Source of the DNA: Kineosporia mesophila
GTDB lineage: Bacteria; Actinomycetota; Actinomycetes; Actinomycetales; Kineosporiaceae
Direction: 5' to 3'
Length of the DNA: 64,000 nucleotides
Assembly: GCF_021129235.1 (NCBI RefSeq)
Contig: NZ_JAJOMA010000024.1
Location: forward strand, 1 to 64,000
The notes beneath the pieces were generated by a model. The model worked only from the letters and a program-made list of their open reading frames with translations, searched no databases and was not told the DNA's origin. This document shows, in pieces, positions 1-8,765 of this stretch. Each line of letters starts with the position of its first letter. Within the stretch, counting starts at the first letter, position 1. The translations under genes and the position numbers were made by a program.

Positions 1-774
1 GGGTTGGCCGTACTGCGGCGGCTGCTCGGAGGCGCCCGTCTGGTCGGCCTGGCCTGCCCGACCGTACTGACCGGGTTGGCTGTACTGACTGGGCTGGCCA
101 TATTGACCGGGCTGCCCGTACTGGCCTGACTGGCCGTAGGTTCCCTGCCCGTACTGCGGCCCCTGGCGCCACGACGGCCCGTTCGGCTGTTCCTGCTGCC
201 CGTACTCAGGTGCCGGGGGCTGTTCATCGCCCGGGTTGCCTGACTGCTGTCCCGTGTGGTCCTGGCCCATCCGGCCCATCTGTCCTGACTGGCTCGATCC
301 TGAGCCCTCGGTCTGATCCTGGTGTCGCGCCTGACCCGCCTGTGCTGCCTGACCCGCCTGTGCTGCCGGGCCTGTCCGGGCTGCCTGACCCATTTGCCCG
401 GCCTGACCCGTTCGCCCGGCCTGACCCGCCTGTCCGGCCGGGCTCGCCGTTGCCTGCCCGAACCGGCCGAACCCGCTGAACTGGGCCGGTTCACCCTGGT
501 TCTGCGGCCCGGTGTCGAGCGGCTGACCCGGGATGATCGGCGTGTACTCGGTCGGCAGACCGTAACCCGGCGCACCGTACCCGGGCGGCGGAGGGGGCGG
601 TGCCGGTACGACGCCGTCCGGCCCCGGCGTGCCGTAGACCGGACCCGTCTGCGTACGAGCCCGGCCGTCGTCCTGGCTCTGATCCTGGCCGGGCTCCTGG
701 TTCGTGCTCACGTTCTGGTTCCGGCCGATTTCCGCAGGCTGGTGTTCCGGCTGGGTCCGTTCTGGCTGGGTCAT
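1..774 (-). CDS. Gly/Gln/Pro-rich low-complexity protein (N-terminal part, runs off the window)
   Basis: The frame is open from an ATG at 774 to base 1 without a stop, giving 258 codons, so only the N-terminus is present. It starts MTQPERTQPEHQPAEIGRNQ and is disordered throughout. Residues about 60-100 are Pro/Tyr/Gly rich, about 120-160 repeat the motif (T/A)GQAGQ, and about 200-258 repeat GQYGQP-type units. No globular domain or membrane segment is visible yet. Actinobacterial proteins with such N-termini usually end in a small membrane or signalling domain, which would lie to the left of base 1, so no function is assigned. It lies 43 bp downstream of the DUF3097 gene on the same strand and may be cotranscribed with it. 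Confidence 0.7.
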   Translation of the reverse strand, partial: MTQPERTQPEHQPAEIGRNQNVSTNQEPGQDQSQDDGRARTQTGPVYGTPGPDGVVPAPPPPPPGYGAPGYGLPTEYTPIIPGQPLDTGPQNQGEPAQFSGFGRFGQATASPAGQAGQAGRTGQAGQMGQAARTGPAAQAGQAAQAGQARHQDQTEGSGSSQSGQMGRMGQDHTGQQSGNPGDEQPPAPEYGQQEQPNGPSWRQGPQYGQGTYGQSGQYGQPGQYGQPSQYSQPGQYGRAGQADQTGASEQPPQYGQP

Positions 775-817
775 GGCAGGCCCCCTCTCCTCACACGGTA
801 GAACGCGCCAGTCGTGC

Positions 818-1822
818 TCAGCGATCCTCGCCGTCACCCGTGACGAAATCGATGAGTTCCTCGACCCGGCCGAGCAGGGCCGGTTCCAGATCGGCGTAGG
901 TGGTCACGGAGGCCAGGATGCGCTGCCAGCCCTCCGCGACGTCGGCCTGCTCGTGGTGCGGCCAGCCCAGCGCCTCCAGCACGCCCTCCTTCCACGGCAG
1001 ACCCCGGGGGATCACCGGCCAGGCGTCGATGCCGAGCTTGTGCGGGCGCACGGCCTGCCAGACGTCCACGTACGGGTGCCCGACCACGAGCACGTTCTCG
1101 CGGGCTCCCCAGACCCGGGCCGCCGCGGCCGCCTCGTGCCACTCCTTGCTGCCCGCCACCAGGTGGTCGACCAGGATCCCGAGCCGCCGGCCGGGCCCCG
1201 GGCCGAAGTCCGCGACCGCGTCGGCGAGGTCGTCGACACCGTGCAACGGCACCACCACGACCCCCTCGACCCGCAGGTCATGGCCCCAGATCTTCTCGAC
1301 CAGCTCGGCGTCGTGCTTACCCTCGACCAGGATGCGCGAGGCCCGCGCCACCCGGGCCCGGTGGTCGCGGACCGCGACCGACCCCGACGCGCTGCGCAGG
1401 TTCACCGGCTTCGGCGCGGGCGCCGCGGTCCCGGGCGGGACGAGTTTCACGGCCACCCCGTCCACCCAGAAGCCCGGGCCGAGGGGGAACGAGCGGGTGC
1501 GGCCCTTGCGGTCCTCCAGCACCACCACGTACATGCCGCCGCTCTTCTCGGTGCGCACGACGGCGCCCACCCAGCCGGTCTCGACGTCCTCGACGACCAG
1601 CCCGAGGTCGGCCGTCTGCTCCCGCAACTGTGGTTTCTTGCGGGAGGCGGAGATCGCGTCCGCCCCGTAACGATCACCGGGACGAACAGCTGGACGAACA
1701 CCGGGAGATGCACTCGTGGCCTGGGGACCGCGCGCAGAACCGGGCATCCTGGGCAGACTGGGAACCATGGCGGGACCGTAGCCAGGAGGCGCCGGGAGAC
1801 CTAGCCGACCCGCCGTGGACAC
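818..1822 (-). CDS. DUF3097 family protein
   Basis: This matches the conserved actinobacterial DUF3097 family, which normally sits beside hrcA and has no established biochemical role. The conserved body begins near RYGADAISASRKKP (about residue 52). It continues through LGLVVEDVETGWVGAVVRTE, a basic middle, and a Toprim-like acidic stretch with RILVEGKHDAELVEKIWG and LGILVDHLV, where E and D residues could bind metal. The family is usually about 270-280 residues. The first 40-50 residues predicted here from the GTG at 1822 are therefore probably not all translated, and internal ATGs at about 1768 or 1747 are alternatives. It is divergent from hrcA, with the CIRCE element between them. Confidence 0.8.
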   Translation of the reverse strand: MSTAGRLGLPAPPGYGPAMVPSLPRMPGSARGPQATSASPGVRPAVRPGDRYGADAISASRKKPQLREQTADLGLVVEDVETGWVGAVVRTEKSGGMYVVVLEDRKGRTRSFPLGPGFWVDGVAVKLVPPGTAAPAPKPVNLRSASGSVAVRDHRARVARASRILVEGKHDAELVEKIWGHDLRVEGVVVVPLHGVDDLADAVADFGPGPGRRLGILVDHLVAGSKEWHEAAAAARVWGARENVLVVGHPYVDVWQAVRPHKLGIDAWPVIPRGLPWKEGVLEALGWPHHEQADVAEGWQRILASVTTYADLEPALLGRVEELIDFVTGDGEDR

Positions 1823-1847
1823 ACAGGGGTGCCGTCAGGGTCGTAAA

Positions 1848-1874
1848 CTGGCACTCCCGCGGTGTGAGTGCCAG
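1848..1874. promoter_or_regulatory. CIRCE operator (HrcA binding site)
   Basis: The arms CTGGCACTC and GAGTGCCAG are separated by exactly nine bases. This matches the CIRCE layout TTAGCACTC-N9-GAGTGCTAA, with the outer two bases of each arm changed symmetrically. It lies 30 bp upstream of the hrcA start, so HrcA should repress its own operon until heat or misfolded protein titrates GroE. Confidence 0.92.
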
Positions 1875-1904
1875 GGTGAGCCGAATGACTGAGAGGTGGG
1901 TGGC

Positions 1905-2924
1905 ATGAGCGAGGAACGCAAGCTCGCTGTGCTGCGCGCCATCGTCGAGGACTACGTCGAGACGCGGGAGCCGGTGGGGTCGCGCGCGCTGGTCGAGCGC
2001 CATTCCCTGGGGGTCTCCCCGGCGACCATCCGTAACGACATGGCCGCGCTCGAGGACGAGGGCTACATCGCGCAGCCCCACACCAGCGCCGGCCGGGTGC
2101 CCACGGACAAGGGCTACCGGATGTTCGTCGACCGGCTGAGCGGTGTGAAGCCGCTCTCCACGGCCGAGAAGCGGGCCATCCAGACGCTGCTCGACGGCGC
2201 GGTCGACCTGGACGACGTGGTCGGCCGGACGGTGCGCCTGCTCGCCCAGCTGACCCGGCAGGTCGCGGTCGTGCAGTACCCGTCGCTGAGCCGTTCCACG
2301 GTGCGGCACGTGGAACTGGTCGCGCTCGAGGGAACCCGGCTGCTGGTCATCCTGATCACCAACACCGGTCGCGTCGAGCAGCGCATCGTGCCGGTGGTGG
2401 GCGAGATCTCCGAGCAGACGCTGGCCGGTCTGCGCACCCGCCTCAACCTGGCCGTCGCCGGGCGCCGTCTCGCCGACGTCAGTGCCGTGGTGGCCGATCT
2501 GCCCGAGCAGTTCGGGCCGGACGACCGCACACTGGTGCGCGCGGTGATCGTCGCGCTCGAGGACTCGCTCGACATCGAGCGCGAGGAACGCATCGTGCTG
2601 GCCGGTACGGCCAACCTGGCCCGTTCCGGGCCGGACTTCGTCCAGCACATCGGCCCCGTGCTCGAGGCCATCGAGGAGCACGTGGTGCTGCTGAAGCTGC
2701 TCACCGAGATGGGCGACGGTGCCGGTGGCGTCGGCGTGCTGATCGGCCGCGAGACCGCACACATCGGTCTTCAGGAAGCTTCGGTGGTGTCCAGTGGTTA
2801 CGCCTCGCAGGGAGAGGTCGTCGCGCGCCTGGGCGTGCTCGGCCCGACCCGCATGGACTACCCGAACACCATGGCCGCGGTGCGTGCCGTGGCGCGGTAC
2901 GTGTCCCGGATCCTGGCATCGTGA
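1905..2924 (+). CDS. hrcA: Heat-inducible transcription repressor HrcA
   Basis: HrcA binds CIRCE and represses class I heat-shock genes, with GroEL assisting its folding. The 339-residue length is normal. The N-terminal winged helix has the family segments [18 protein letters not shown] and [17 protein letters not shown], followed by [20 protein letters not shown]. The central GAF-like domain and C-terminal IGRE segment are intact. An in-frame GTG nine bases upstream (1896) exists, but the ATG at 1905 gives the canonical [10 protein letters not shown] start and follows a GAGAGGTGGG purine tract. A CIRCE element lies just upstream. dnaJ follows after 114 bp that contain a 7-bp GC hairpin (2954-2975). 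Confidence 0.96.
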   Translation: MSEERKLAVLRAIVEDYVETREPVGSRALVERHSLGVSPATIRNDMAALEDEGYIAQPHTSAGRVPTDKGYRMFVDRLSGVKPLSTAEKRAIQTLLDGAVDLDDVVGRTVRLLAQLTRQVAVVQYPSLSRSTVRHVELVALEGTRLLVILITNTGRVEQRIVPVVGEISEQTLAGLRTRLNLAVAGRRLADVSAVVADLPEQFGPDDRTLVRAVIVALEDSLDIEREERIVLAGTANLARSGPDFVQHIGPVLEAIEEHVVLLKLLTEMGDGAGGVGVLIGRETAHIGLQEASVVSSGYASQGEVVARLGVLGPTRMDYPNTMAAVRAVARYVSRILAS

Positions 2925-3038
2925 TCAGGACCGGGCCCGGACCCTGAACCAGGGGCCGGGATTATCAGCCCGGCCACGTACTATGCGGCACCGCCTTTCC
3001 CTCTTTCATTGCACCGATCTGGAGAGAACATCACCGCC

Positions 3039-4160
3039 GTGAGCGATTACTACGAGGTGCTCGGGGTTTCCCGGACGGCCAGCCCCGAGGAGATCAAGAA
3101 GGCGTACCGGAAGCTGGCCCGTCAGCTGCACCCGGACGTCAATCCGAGCGAGGAGGCCTCCGAGCGGTTCAAGGAGGTCGGCCGCGCCTACGAGGTTCTC
3201 TCCAGCCCGGACAAGCGGCAGGCCTACGACACCGGCGGTGACCCCAACGGGGCGGCCGGTTTCGGCGCGGGCTTCGGCTTCACCGACATCTTCGAGACCT
3301 TCTTCGGCGGCGGCGCCGGGGGTGGCGCCTCGCGGGGTCCGCTGCCGCGTCAGCGCCGGGGCCAGGATGCTCTGATCCGGATCGAGATCGACCTCTCCGA
3401 GGCGGCCTTCGGTGGGCAGCGCGAGCTCCAGCTGGACACCGCCGTGGTCTGCCAGGTCTGCAACGGCAGCTGCTGCCAGCCGGGCACCCAGCCGGAGATC
3501 TGCGACATCTGCAAGGGCCGCGGCCAGACCCAGCGGGTGGCCCGGTCCTTCCTCGGCCAGGTGATGACCACGCAGGCCTGCGTCAACTGCCAGGGCTTCG
3601 GCACCGTCATCCCCAGCCCGTGCCTGGAGTGCTCCGGCGAGGGACGCGTGCGCTCGCGCCGTACCCTCACCATCAAGGTGCCCGCCGGTGTCGAGACCGG
3701 TACCCGCATCCAGCTCTCCGGCCAGGCCGAGATCGGCCCGGGCGGTGGTCCGGCCGGCGACCTCTACGTCGAGATCGTCGAGCGCCAGCACGCCGTGTTC
3801 ACCCGGCGCGGCGACGACATCCACTGCACGGTGGAGGTCCCGATGACCGCCGCGGCCCTCGGCACCACGATCGAGCTGGACACCCTGGACGGTCAGGAGA
3901 GCTTCGAGATCCGTTCGGGTTCCCAGTCCGGCGAGGCCACCACCATGCGCGGGCTCGGGGTCACCCACCTGCGGGGCGGCGGCCGGGGCGACCTGGTCGT
4001 GCACCTGGCGGTGCTCACCCCGATCAAGCTGGACGAGCAGCAGGAGGCCCTGCTGCGCGAGTTCGCCAAGCTGCGCGGGGAGGACCGGCCCTCCGGCCGG
4101 ATGACCCCGGTGCACACCAGCGTGTTCTCCAAGCTCCGCGACCGTTTCGCGGGACGCTGA
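3039..4160 (+). CDS. dnaJ: Chaperone protein DnaJ (DnaJ2 type, hrcA-linked)
   Basis: Hsp40 co-chaperone that delivers substrate to DnaK and stimulates its ATPase. The J domain at residues 1-70 contains the HPD motif (LHPDVN). A Gly/Phe-rich linker follows, then the Cys-rich zinc domain and the two C-terminal beta domains, 373 residues in all. The GTG at 3039 is the start because it gives [10 protein letters not shown] directly behind a GGAGAG site. The first CxxCxGxG repeat reads CQVCNGSC, with Cys in place of the last Gly, and is followed by a further Cys. The other three repeats ([24 protein letters not shown]) are normal. The position after hrcA identifies it as the second actinobacterial DnaJ rather than the grpE-linked copy. 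Confidence 0.95.
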   Translation: MSDYYEVLGVSRTASPEEIKKAYRKLARQLHPDVNPSEEASERFKEVGRAYEVLSSPDKRQAYDTGGDPNGAAGFGAGFGFTDIFETFFGGGAGGGASRGPLPRQRRGQDALIRIEIDLSEAAFGGQRELQLDTAVVCQVCNGSCCQPGTQPEICDICKGRGQTQRVARSFLGQVMTTQACVNCQGFGTVIPSPCLECSGEGRVRSRRTLTIKVPAGVETGTRIQLSGQAEIGPGGGPAGDLYVEIVERQHAVFTRRGDDIHCTVEVPMTAAALGTTIELDTLDGQESFEIRSGSQSGEATTMRGLGVTHLRGGGRGDLVVHLAVLTPIKLDEQQEALLREFAKLRGEDRPSGRMTPVHTSVFSKLRDRFAGR

Positions 4161-4215
4161 CGTCCATGCCTGAAGACGCGGCTCAGCATCCGGTGCGCGG
4201 GATCGGGAACCACTC

Positions 4216-4962
4216 GTGACCCTGCCCCGATTCTTCGCCGAACCCGGAACCCTGATCGGCGCCGCGCCGTCCACCGACCTCGTCCTCGACGGGGACGAGG
4301 GGCGGCACGCCGCCGGGGTGCGCCGGATCCGGGCCGGTGAACAGGTCGAGATCGCCGACGGCTCGGGTGCGGTCGCGCGGTGCACGGTCACGGCCGCCGG
4401 CCAGGGCCACCTCGACCTGCTGGTCGACGAGCTCGAGCTGATTCCCGAACCGGCCCTGCGCTTCGGCCTGGTCCAGGCCCTGGCCAAGGGCGGGCGCGAC
4501 GAGATGGCCGTGGAGACCGCGACCGAGGTGGGCATCGACCTGGTGCTGCCCTGGCAGGCCCAGCGCAGCGTCTCGCGCTGGGAGGGCCCGAAGGTCGAGA
4601 AGAACACCCGGCGCTGGGCCACCATCGCCCGGGAGGCCGCCAAGCAGTCGCGGCGGGCGCGAATCCCTCACACGGAGGCGCTGCGCACCACCACCGCCCT
4701 CGCGCACCGGCTGGCGGAGGCCGACCTGGCCCTGGTTCTCCACGAGGACGCGGTCGATCCGCTGGTCGGGGTGAAGCTGCCCGACGCGGGAGAGGTGCTG
4801 CTGGTCGTCGGCCCGGAGGGCGGTATCGGGGAGAGCGAGCTCGCCACCCTGACCGCCGCGGGAGCGCGACCGGTGCGCCTGGGGCCCGAAGTACTGCGGA
4901 CGTCCTCGGCCGGACCGATCGCCCTGGGGATCCTCGCCGCGACCTCGGGCCGCTGGGCCTGA
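4216..4962 (+). CDS. rsmE: 16S rRNA (uracil(1498)-N3)-methyltransferase RsmE
   Basis: A SPOUT-class enzyme that methylates U1498 of 16S rRNA with S-adenosylmethionine. The N-terminal PUA-like domain (residues 1-80) contains DEGRHAAGVRRIRAGEQVEI. The knotted SAM-binding domain carries LLVVGPEGGIGESE, GARPVRLGPEVLRTSSAG and a C-terminal ALGILAA helix, as expected. Its 248 residues are the normal length. The GTG start at 4216 follows the DnaJ stop by 55 bp and gives the typical TLPRFF beginning. It is part of the hrcA-dnaJ-rsmE run. Confidence 0.95.
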   Translation: MTLPRFFAEPGTLIGAAPSTDLVLDGDEGRHAAGVRRIRAGEQVEIADGSGAVARCTVTAAGQGHLDLLVDELELIPEPALRFGLVQALAKGGRDEMAVETATEVGIDLVLPWQAQRSVSRWEGPKVEKNTRRWATIAREAAKQSRRARIPHTEALRTTTALAHRLAEADLALVLHEDAVDPLVGVKLPDAGEVLLVVGPEGGIGESELATLTAAGARPVRLGPEVLRTSSAGPIALGILAATSGRWA

Positions 4963-4979
4963 GCGGTAGCCTCAGGCCC

Positions 4980-5315
4980 GTGACTGACTGCCTGTTCTGC
5001 AAGATCATCGCCGGCGACCTGCCGTCCGACATGGTGTACCGCGGTGACCGCGTGGTCGCGTTCCGCGACATCAACCCGGTCGCGCCGACCCACATCCTGG
5101 TGGTGCCGGTCGACCACCACCCCGACGTGGTGCACCTCGCGGCGAAGGACGAGCCGCTGCTCACCGAGCTGGTCACGGTCGCCGGGGAACTCGCGAAGGC
5201 CGAGGCCGGGGGCCAGTTCCGGCTCATGTTCAACACCGGCGCCGAGGCCGGGCAGACCGTCTTCCACGTGCACGCCCACGTGCTCGCCGGGCACCCGATG
5301 GGATTCCCGGGCTAA
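4980..5315 (+). CDS. HIT-family (histidine triad) nucleotide-binding protein
   Basis: A 111-residue protein of the Hint branch, probably a purine nucleoside phosphoramidase acting on AMP-linked amines. It opens with CLFCKIIAGDLPS and has PTHILVVPVDHH in the middle. The catalytic triad HVHAHV (H-x-H-x-H) lies near the C-terminus, ending GHPMGFPG. The GTG at 4980 lies 18 bp past the rsmE stop, so the two are probably cotranscribed. The rsmE-HIT-phoH order is common in actinobacteria. Confidence 0.93.
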   Translation: MTDCLFCKIIAGDLPSDMVYRGDRVVAFRDINPVAPTHILVVPVDHHPDVVHLAAKDEPLLTELVTVAGELAKAEAGGQFRLMFNTGAEAGQTVFHVHAHVLAGHPMGFPG

Positions 5316-5431
5316 GAGGGACAAAATCGGGGAGCCACGGAACGGGGGCGGAGGTTACGATCGGTGCCTCAAGGCTGCCATCGTCCAGAGGCAGCGCGCC
5401 GAACCCGGAGAGGCGGGCGTAACCCCAGCTC

Positions 5432-6526
5432 ATGACGGAAGCGAAGAGCGGTGCGGAGGCTGTGCACCGGATCGTCGTGCCGGCCGAGGTCAGCATGGTG
5501 GCCCTGCTGGGAGCCCGGGACGAGGTTCTGCGAGCGGTGGAGCGCGCGTTCGGTCGCGCCGACATCCACGTGCGGGGCAACGAGATCACGGTGACCGGCC
5601 CGTTCGGTGAGGTCGCCCTGGTGGAGCGCCTGATCGACGAGTTGCTGGCGGTCGTGGCCGCGGGCCAGGCGCTCACACCCGACGCGGTGGAGCGCTCGAT
5701 CGGCATGCTCCGGCAGCAGACGGCCGAGCGGCCGGCCGACGTACTGACGCTCAACATCCTCAGTAACCGCGGTCGCACGATCCGCCCGAAGACCCTCAAC
5801 CAGAAGCGCTACGTCGACGCGATCGACCAGCACACGGTGGTGTTCGGCATCGGCCCGGCCGGTACCGGCAAGACCTACCTGGCGATGGCCAAGGCCGTGC
5901 AGGCGCTCCAGGCCAAACAGGTCAACCGGATCATCCTGACCCGGCCGGCGGTCGAGGCGGGGGAGCGGCTCGGCTTCCTGCCCGGTTCGCTGACCGAGAA
6001 GATCGACCCGTACCTGCGCCCGCTGTACGACGCGCTGCACGACATGCTCGACCCCGACTCGATCCCGCGGCTGATGGCGGCGGGCACGATCGAGGTGGCC
6101 CCGCTGGCCTACATGCGTGGTCGCACGCTGAACGACGCCTTCATCATTCTCGACGAGGCGCAGAACACCTCGCCGGAACAGATGAAGATGTTTCTGACCC
6201 GGCTCGGCTTCCAGTCGAAGATCGTGATCACCGGTGACGTCACGCAGGTCGACCTGCCCAGCGGCACACAGTCCGGCCTGCGCGTGGTGCAAGACATCCT
6301 GGACGGTGTGGACGACATCCACTTCGCCCGGCTGACCAGCACCGACGTGGTCCGGCACCGGCTGGTGGGCGAGATCGTCGAGGCCTACGGCCGGTGGGAC
6401 AACGACCGGCAGACGGCGGTTGGCCAGTCTGTCGGCACGGCCGACCCGCGACCCGCCCGGCAGCCACAAGACCGGATGGCCCCGCAGAACCGCATGGAAC
6501 GACGCAGCCACCGAACCGGTCGCTGA
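5432..6526 (+). CDS. phoH: PhoH-like ATPase (YbeZ type)
   Basis: A 364-residue P-loop NTPase of the PhoH/YbeZ family, which partners YbeY in rRNA maturation and ribosome quality control. Residues about 1-110 form a KH-like N-terminal domain. The ATPase has Walker A GPAGTGKT (near residue 150), RPAVEAGERLGFLPG, Walker B AFIILDEAQN and the sensor segment IVITGDVTQVDLP. The last 40 residues are an Arg/Gln-rich disordered tail. The downstream neighbour is ybeY, as in most bacteria. The start is the ATG at 5432, preceded 25 bp upstream by GGAGAGG, which is rather distant, so translation initiation may be weak or coupled. Confidence 0.94.
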   Translation: MTEAKSGAEAVHRIVVPAEVSMVALLGARDEVLRAVERAFGRADIHVRGNEITVTGPFGEVALVERLIDELLAVVAAGQALTPDAVERSIGMLRQQTAERPADVLTLNILSNRGRTIRPKTLNQKRYVDAIDQHTVVFGIGPAGTGKTYLAMAKAVQALQAKQVNRIILTRPAVEAGERLGFLPGSLTEKIDPYLRPLYDALHDMLDPDSIPRLMAAGTIEVAPLAYMRGRTLNDAFIILDEAQNTSPEQMKMFLTRLGFQSKIVITGDVTQVDLPSGTQSGLRVVQDILDGVDDIHFARLTSTDVVRHRLVGEIVEAYGRWDNDRQTAVGQSVGTADPRPARQPQDRMAPQNRMERRSHRTGR

Positions 6527-6606
6527 ACTGGCCCGAGGGGGCCGCGTACTTTCGGTGCGCGGCACCCCTGGCCTGACCATGCCCGCCGATGCGAGACAAT
6601 GACCCG

Positions 6607-7068
6607 GTGAGCATCGAGGTCAACAACGAGAGCGGCGTCGCCGTCGACGAGGCGGAAGTGGCGGCCCTGGCCCGCAGCGTGCTCGACGCCATGCGCGTGC
6701 ACCAGCAGGCCGAACTGTCCGTCGTGATGGTCGACGAGGCTTCGATCGAGCAGCTGCACATCCAGTGGATGGACGAGCCGGGCCCGACCGACGTGCTCTC
6801 CTTCCCGATGGACGAGCTGCGCCCGGGCAAGGACGACGAGGAGCCGGAACCCGGTCTGCTCGGCGACATCGTGCTGTGCCCGCAGGTCGCGCAGAAGCAG
6901 GCCCGCGCGGCCGGCCACTCGTTCGAGGAGGAGCTGCTGCTCCTCACCACACACGGCATCCTGCACCTGCTCGGCTACGACCACGCCGAGCCCGAGGAGG
7001 AGAAGGAGATGTTCGGGCTCCAGCGCAAGCTGCTGCTCACCTTCCTCTCGACCCGAGGCAAGGTCTGA
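6607..7068 (+). CDS. ybeY: Endoribonuclease YbeY (rRNA maturation factor)
   Basis: A zinc-dependent single-strand RNase for 16S rRNA 3' processing and 70S quality control. The 153-residue product ends with the signature [15 protein letters not shown], whose three His residues bind zinc, preceded by [12 protein letters not shown] and [10 protein letters not shown]. The GTG at 6607 is preferred because it yields the canonical [10 protein letters not shown]. An ATG 18 bases upstream is in frame but adds a non-conserved extension. It lies 80 bp after phoH, and the next gene starts 9 bp after its stop. Confidence 0.95.
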   Translation: MSIEVNNESGVAVDEAEVAALARSVLDAMRVHQQAELSVVMVDEASIEQLHIQWMDEPGPTDVLSFPMDELRPGKDDEEPEPGLLGDIVLCPQVAQKQARAAGHSFEEELLLLTTHGILHLLGYDHAEPEEEKEMFGLQRKLLLTFLSTRGKV

Positions 7069-7077
7069 GGTAACCCC

Positions 7078-8358
7078 ATGGTCGGCCTGATCGTCCTGGC
7101 ACTCCTGCTCACCGTCGTCGCCGGTCTGGCGGCGGCGTCCGAGTCGGCGCTGTCACGCATCGGCCGGTCCCGGGCGGCAGACCTCAAGCACCAGGGCCGG
7201 CGCGGCGCCGATGCCGTGGTGCGGGTCGCCGACCAGCCCGCCCCGGTGCTCAGCGTCGCCACCCTGCTGCGCGTCAGCGCGGAGGTGGGCGCGGTCGTCG
7301 CCGTTACCTTCGCCACCGTGAAGACCCTGGGCCTGCACTGGACCTCGGGTCTGGTCGCGGGCCTGATCATGGCGGTGGCGTCGTTCGTCACGGTCGGCGT
7401 GGGCCCGCGCACCCTGGGCCGGCAGTACGCCGACAACGTCGCGCTGATCGCGGCCCGGCCGCTGCTGGCCCTCACCACCGTGCTGGCCCCGCTGACCCGT
7501 CTGCTGGTGCTGATCGGCAACGCCGTGACCCCCGGAAGCGGTCTGCGCGACGGGCCGTTCGCCTCCGAGGCGGAGCTGCGGCAGTTCGTCGACATCGCCC
7601 AGGAGAGCCAGCTGATCGAGCTGCGCGAGCAGAAGATGATCCACTCGGTCATCGACCTGGGCGACACCCTGGCCCGCGAGGTGATGGTGCCGCGCACCGA
7701 CGTGGTGAGCGTCGAGCGCGACCGCAACCTGCACGACGCGATGTCGCTGTTCCTGCGCTCCGGTTTCTCCCGGGTGCCGGTGGTCGGCGGCGGCCTGGAC
7801 GACCCGGTGGGCGTGCTCTACCTGAAAGACGTGGCCCGGCGCATGCACGAGCAGCCGGAGGCCGGGGCGGTGCAGCGGGTCGAGTCGATCATGCGGCGCC
7901 CGGTGTTCGTGCCCGACAGCAAGCCGGTGGACGCGTTGCTGCGCGAGATGCAGCACGCCGGTCACGCGGTGATCGTGGTGGACGAGTACGGCGGCACCGC
8001 GGGTCTGGTGACGATCGAGGACATCCTCGAGGAGATCGTCGGGGAGATCGCCGACGAGTACGACCAGATCGAGGCCGAGGTGGAGAGCCTGCCCGACGGC
8101 CGCCGCCGGGTCAGTTCCCGCATGCACCTGGACGAGCTCGGTGACCTGTTCGGCACCGAGATCGAGGACGAGGAGGTCGACACCGTGGGCGGCCTGCTGT
8201 CCAAGGGCCTCGGCCGGGTGCCGATCGCCGGTTCCACCACCTCGGTCCAGGGACTGCTGCTCACGGCCGACACCTTCGAGGGCCGGCGGCACAGCCTGGC
8301 CACCGTTCTGGTCAGCCGCGACGAAGAATTCGACGGAGAGGGGAACGACGCCCGATGA
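7078..8358 (+). CDS. CNNM/CorC-type membrane protein with CBS domains (hemolysin C family)
   Basis: A 426-residue protein with an N-terminal CNNM (DUF21) transmembrane domain of three to four helices (residues about 1-140). A CBS pair follows (about 195-320; VMVPRTDVVSVERD, FVPDSKPVDALLREM, VDEYGGTAGLVTIEDILEE). The C-terminal CorC/HlyC domain ends at VDTVGGLLSKGLGRVP. Relatives are linked to Mg2+/Co2+ export or sensing, but transport here is only inferred. The ATG at 7078 directly follows ybeY, and the stop overlaps the next start by four bases, indicating translational coupling. Confidence 0.92.
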   Translation: MVGLIVLALLLTVVAGLAAASESALSRIGRSRAADLKHQGRRGADAVVRVADQPAPVLSVATLLRVSAEVGAVVAVTFATVKTLGLHWTSGLVAGLIMAVASFVTVGVGPRTLGRQYADNVALIAARPLLALTTVLAPLTRLLVLIGNAVTPGSGLRDGPFASEAELRQFVDIAQESQLIELREQKMIHSVIDLGDTLAREVMVPRTDVVSVERDRNLHDAMSLFLRSGFSRVPVVGGGLDDPVGVLYLKDVARRMHEQPEAGAVQRVESIMRRPVFVPDSKPVDALLREMQHAGHAVIVVDEYGGTAGLVTIEDILEEIVGEIADEYDQIEAEVESLPDGRRRVSSRMHLDELGDLFGTEIEDEEVDTVGGLLSKGLGRVPIAGSTTSVQGLLLTADTFEGRRHSLATVLVSRDEEFDGEGNDAR

Positions 8359-8765
8359 ACAGGACCAAGTTCCTCGTCCTGCTCCCGAACCTGCTGCTCC
8401 TGATCGCCGTCGTGCTGATGGCCGTGCAGGGCGGGTGGTGGCTGCTCGCGCTGCTCCTGGTGCCGCCGCTGCTGTTCGGCATCTACGGCGTGCTCAACCC
8501 GGCGGCCACCGCACCCGTCGCCCCGAAGTTCGGCGAGCCCGGAGAGTACCGCGTGGTGCTCCAGGTGCCCGGCCCGAACCCGGTCCGGGTGATCCGCGAG
8601 GTGCGCCGCACCACCGGCCTGAGCCTGATCGCCGCCAAGGAGCTGGTCGAGGCGTCGCCGGTGATCGTGAAGGAGAACCTCAGCGAGACGAGCGCAGGAC
8701 TGGTCGCCGACCACCTGACGAAGGCCGGGGCACGTGCCCTGGCCGCACCCATCGGAGAGAAGTGA
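8355..8765 (+). CDS. Membrane protein with a ribosomal L7/L12 C-terminal-like domain
   Basis: This 136-residue protein has one or two membrane helices in residues 1-45 (LVLLPNLLLLIAVVLMAVQG, then LLALLLVPPLLFGIYGVLN). The soluble tail at residues about 58-134 resembles the C-terminal domain of ribosomal protein L7/L12, with NPVRVIREVRRTTGLSLIAA followed by KELVEASPVIVKENL. In L7/L12 this fold recruits translation factors. Its use on the membrane here is unknown. It starts inside the stop of the CNNM gene and its own stop overlaps the era start, so it is embedded in the ybeY-era operon. That placement suggests, but does not prove, a link to ribosome assembly or membrane-associated translation. 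Confidence 0.8.
   Translation: MNRTKFLVLLPNLLLLIAVVLMAVQGGWWLLALLLVPPLLFGIYGVLNPAATAPVAPKFGEPGEYRVVLQVPGPNPVRVIREVRRTTGLSLIAAKELVEASPVIVKENLSETSAGLVADHLTKAGARALAAPIGEK

Noticed and set aside
3006-4643. 545-codon minus-strand frame over dnaJ and rsmE
   Set aside because: It overlaps two certain genes and has no domain; composition is that of an antisense frame.
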